Positions 14,318 to 14,495 of a stretch of DNA of 14,495 bases are shown here, piece by piece (within the stretch, counting starts at the first letter, position 1; every line of letters starts with the position of its first letter). Both the position numbers and the translations under genes were made by a program. This stretch comes from an uncultured Eubacteriales bacterium. Its GTDB lineage: Bacteria > Bacillota > Clostridia > Lachnospirales > Cellulosilyticaceae. The notes beneath the pieces are model-generated. The model was not told the origin of the DNA. It saw nothing but the letters and a program-made list of their open reading frames with translations, and did no database searches. Location of the stretch: positions 1-14,495 of the forward strand of contig URVM01000044.1 of NCBI GenBank assembly GCA_900551325.1. Reading direction: 5' to 3'.

Positions 14318-14495
14318 AGCTACACATCCTTTCTCAAATATTATTTGCTTATTTAAAACATTTATGTGTAAATTTATTTAAGTTGCTTAAGTACAACACT
14401 TTGCCACTTTAATATTTTACTTTTTTTAATGAATCTATTCCATAGGCGTTAACTTAAGCCTAAGTTTTTCCAAAACAAATGAGTTCTTCTAAATA

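Noticed and set aside
14451..14466. Inverted repeat AACTTA-AGCC-TAAGTT upstream of the small gene
   Set aside because: A six-base arm in AT-rich DNA is easily found by chance; it could be an operator, but nothing else supports it.

Overview
The window looks like chromosome of a low-GC, endospore-forming Firmicute, most likely a clostridial (Lachnospirales-like) anaerobe. This is inferred from the strong AT bias, strong AGGAGG-type ribosome binding sites, many short intrinsic terminators, a SpoIID-type lytic enzyme, a clostridial-style acyl-ACP thioesterase and a lysine (L-box) riboswitch. No tRNA, rRNA, CRISPR array, integrase or complete mobile element was seen. Species cannot be fixed from the sequence alone.

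Layout: nearly everything is on the minus strand, as a series of single genes or pairs, each closed by its own hairpin terminator. From left to right: a possible structured element (25-90); a DUF457/YdjM-like membrane hydrolase (97-588); a secreted CAP/SCP-domain protein with an 18-unit acidic pentapeptide spacer (827-1624); and a Cof-type HAD phosphatase (1957-2739). Then comes the only plus-strand unit: a membrane-anchored YiiX-like permuted papain hydrolase (2823-3659) followed at once by a membrane-anchored, probably beta-propeller protein (3667-4719). A hairpin that can serve both strands separates this from an NhaC-family transporter (4933-6483) led by a lysine riboswitch (about 6521-6793). 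Next are nucleoside diphosphate kinase (6849-7265), undecaprenyl-diphosphatase UppP (7539-8360), an SDR oxidoreductase/acyl-ACP thioesterase pair (8563-10082), queA (10165-11190), a SpoIID/LytB-domain protein starting at TTG (11376-12998), a 329-residue protein that looks like a clostripain-fold peptidase that lost its catalytic residues (13072-14061), and a small basic 46-residue protein (14177-14317).

How the genes relate: this is mostly a housekeeping and cell-envelope neighbourhood (UppP for lipid carrier recycling, SpoIID for peptidoglycan cleavage, CAP and YiiX-like extracellular proteins) with tRNA modification (QueA), nucleotide metabolism (Ndk) and acyl-chain release (thioesterase). 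No multi-gene defence or biosynthetic system was seen. The points of most interest are the lysine riboswitch, which reassigns the 'Na+/H+ antiporter' as a probable lysine transporter; the degenerate clostripain-like protein; the repeat-rich CAP protein; and the coupled membrane-anchored hydrolase/propeller pair.
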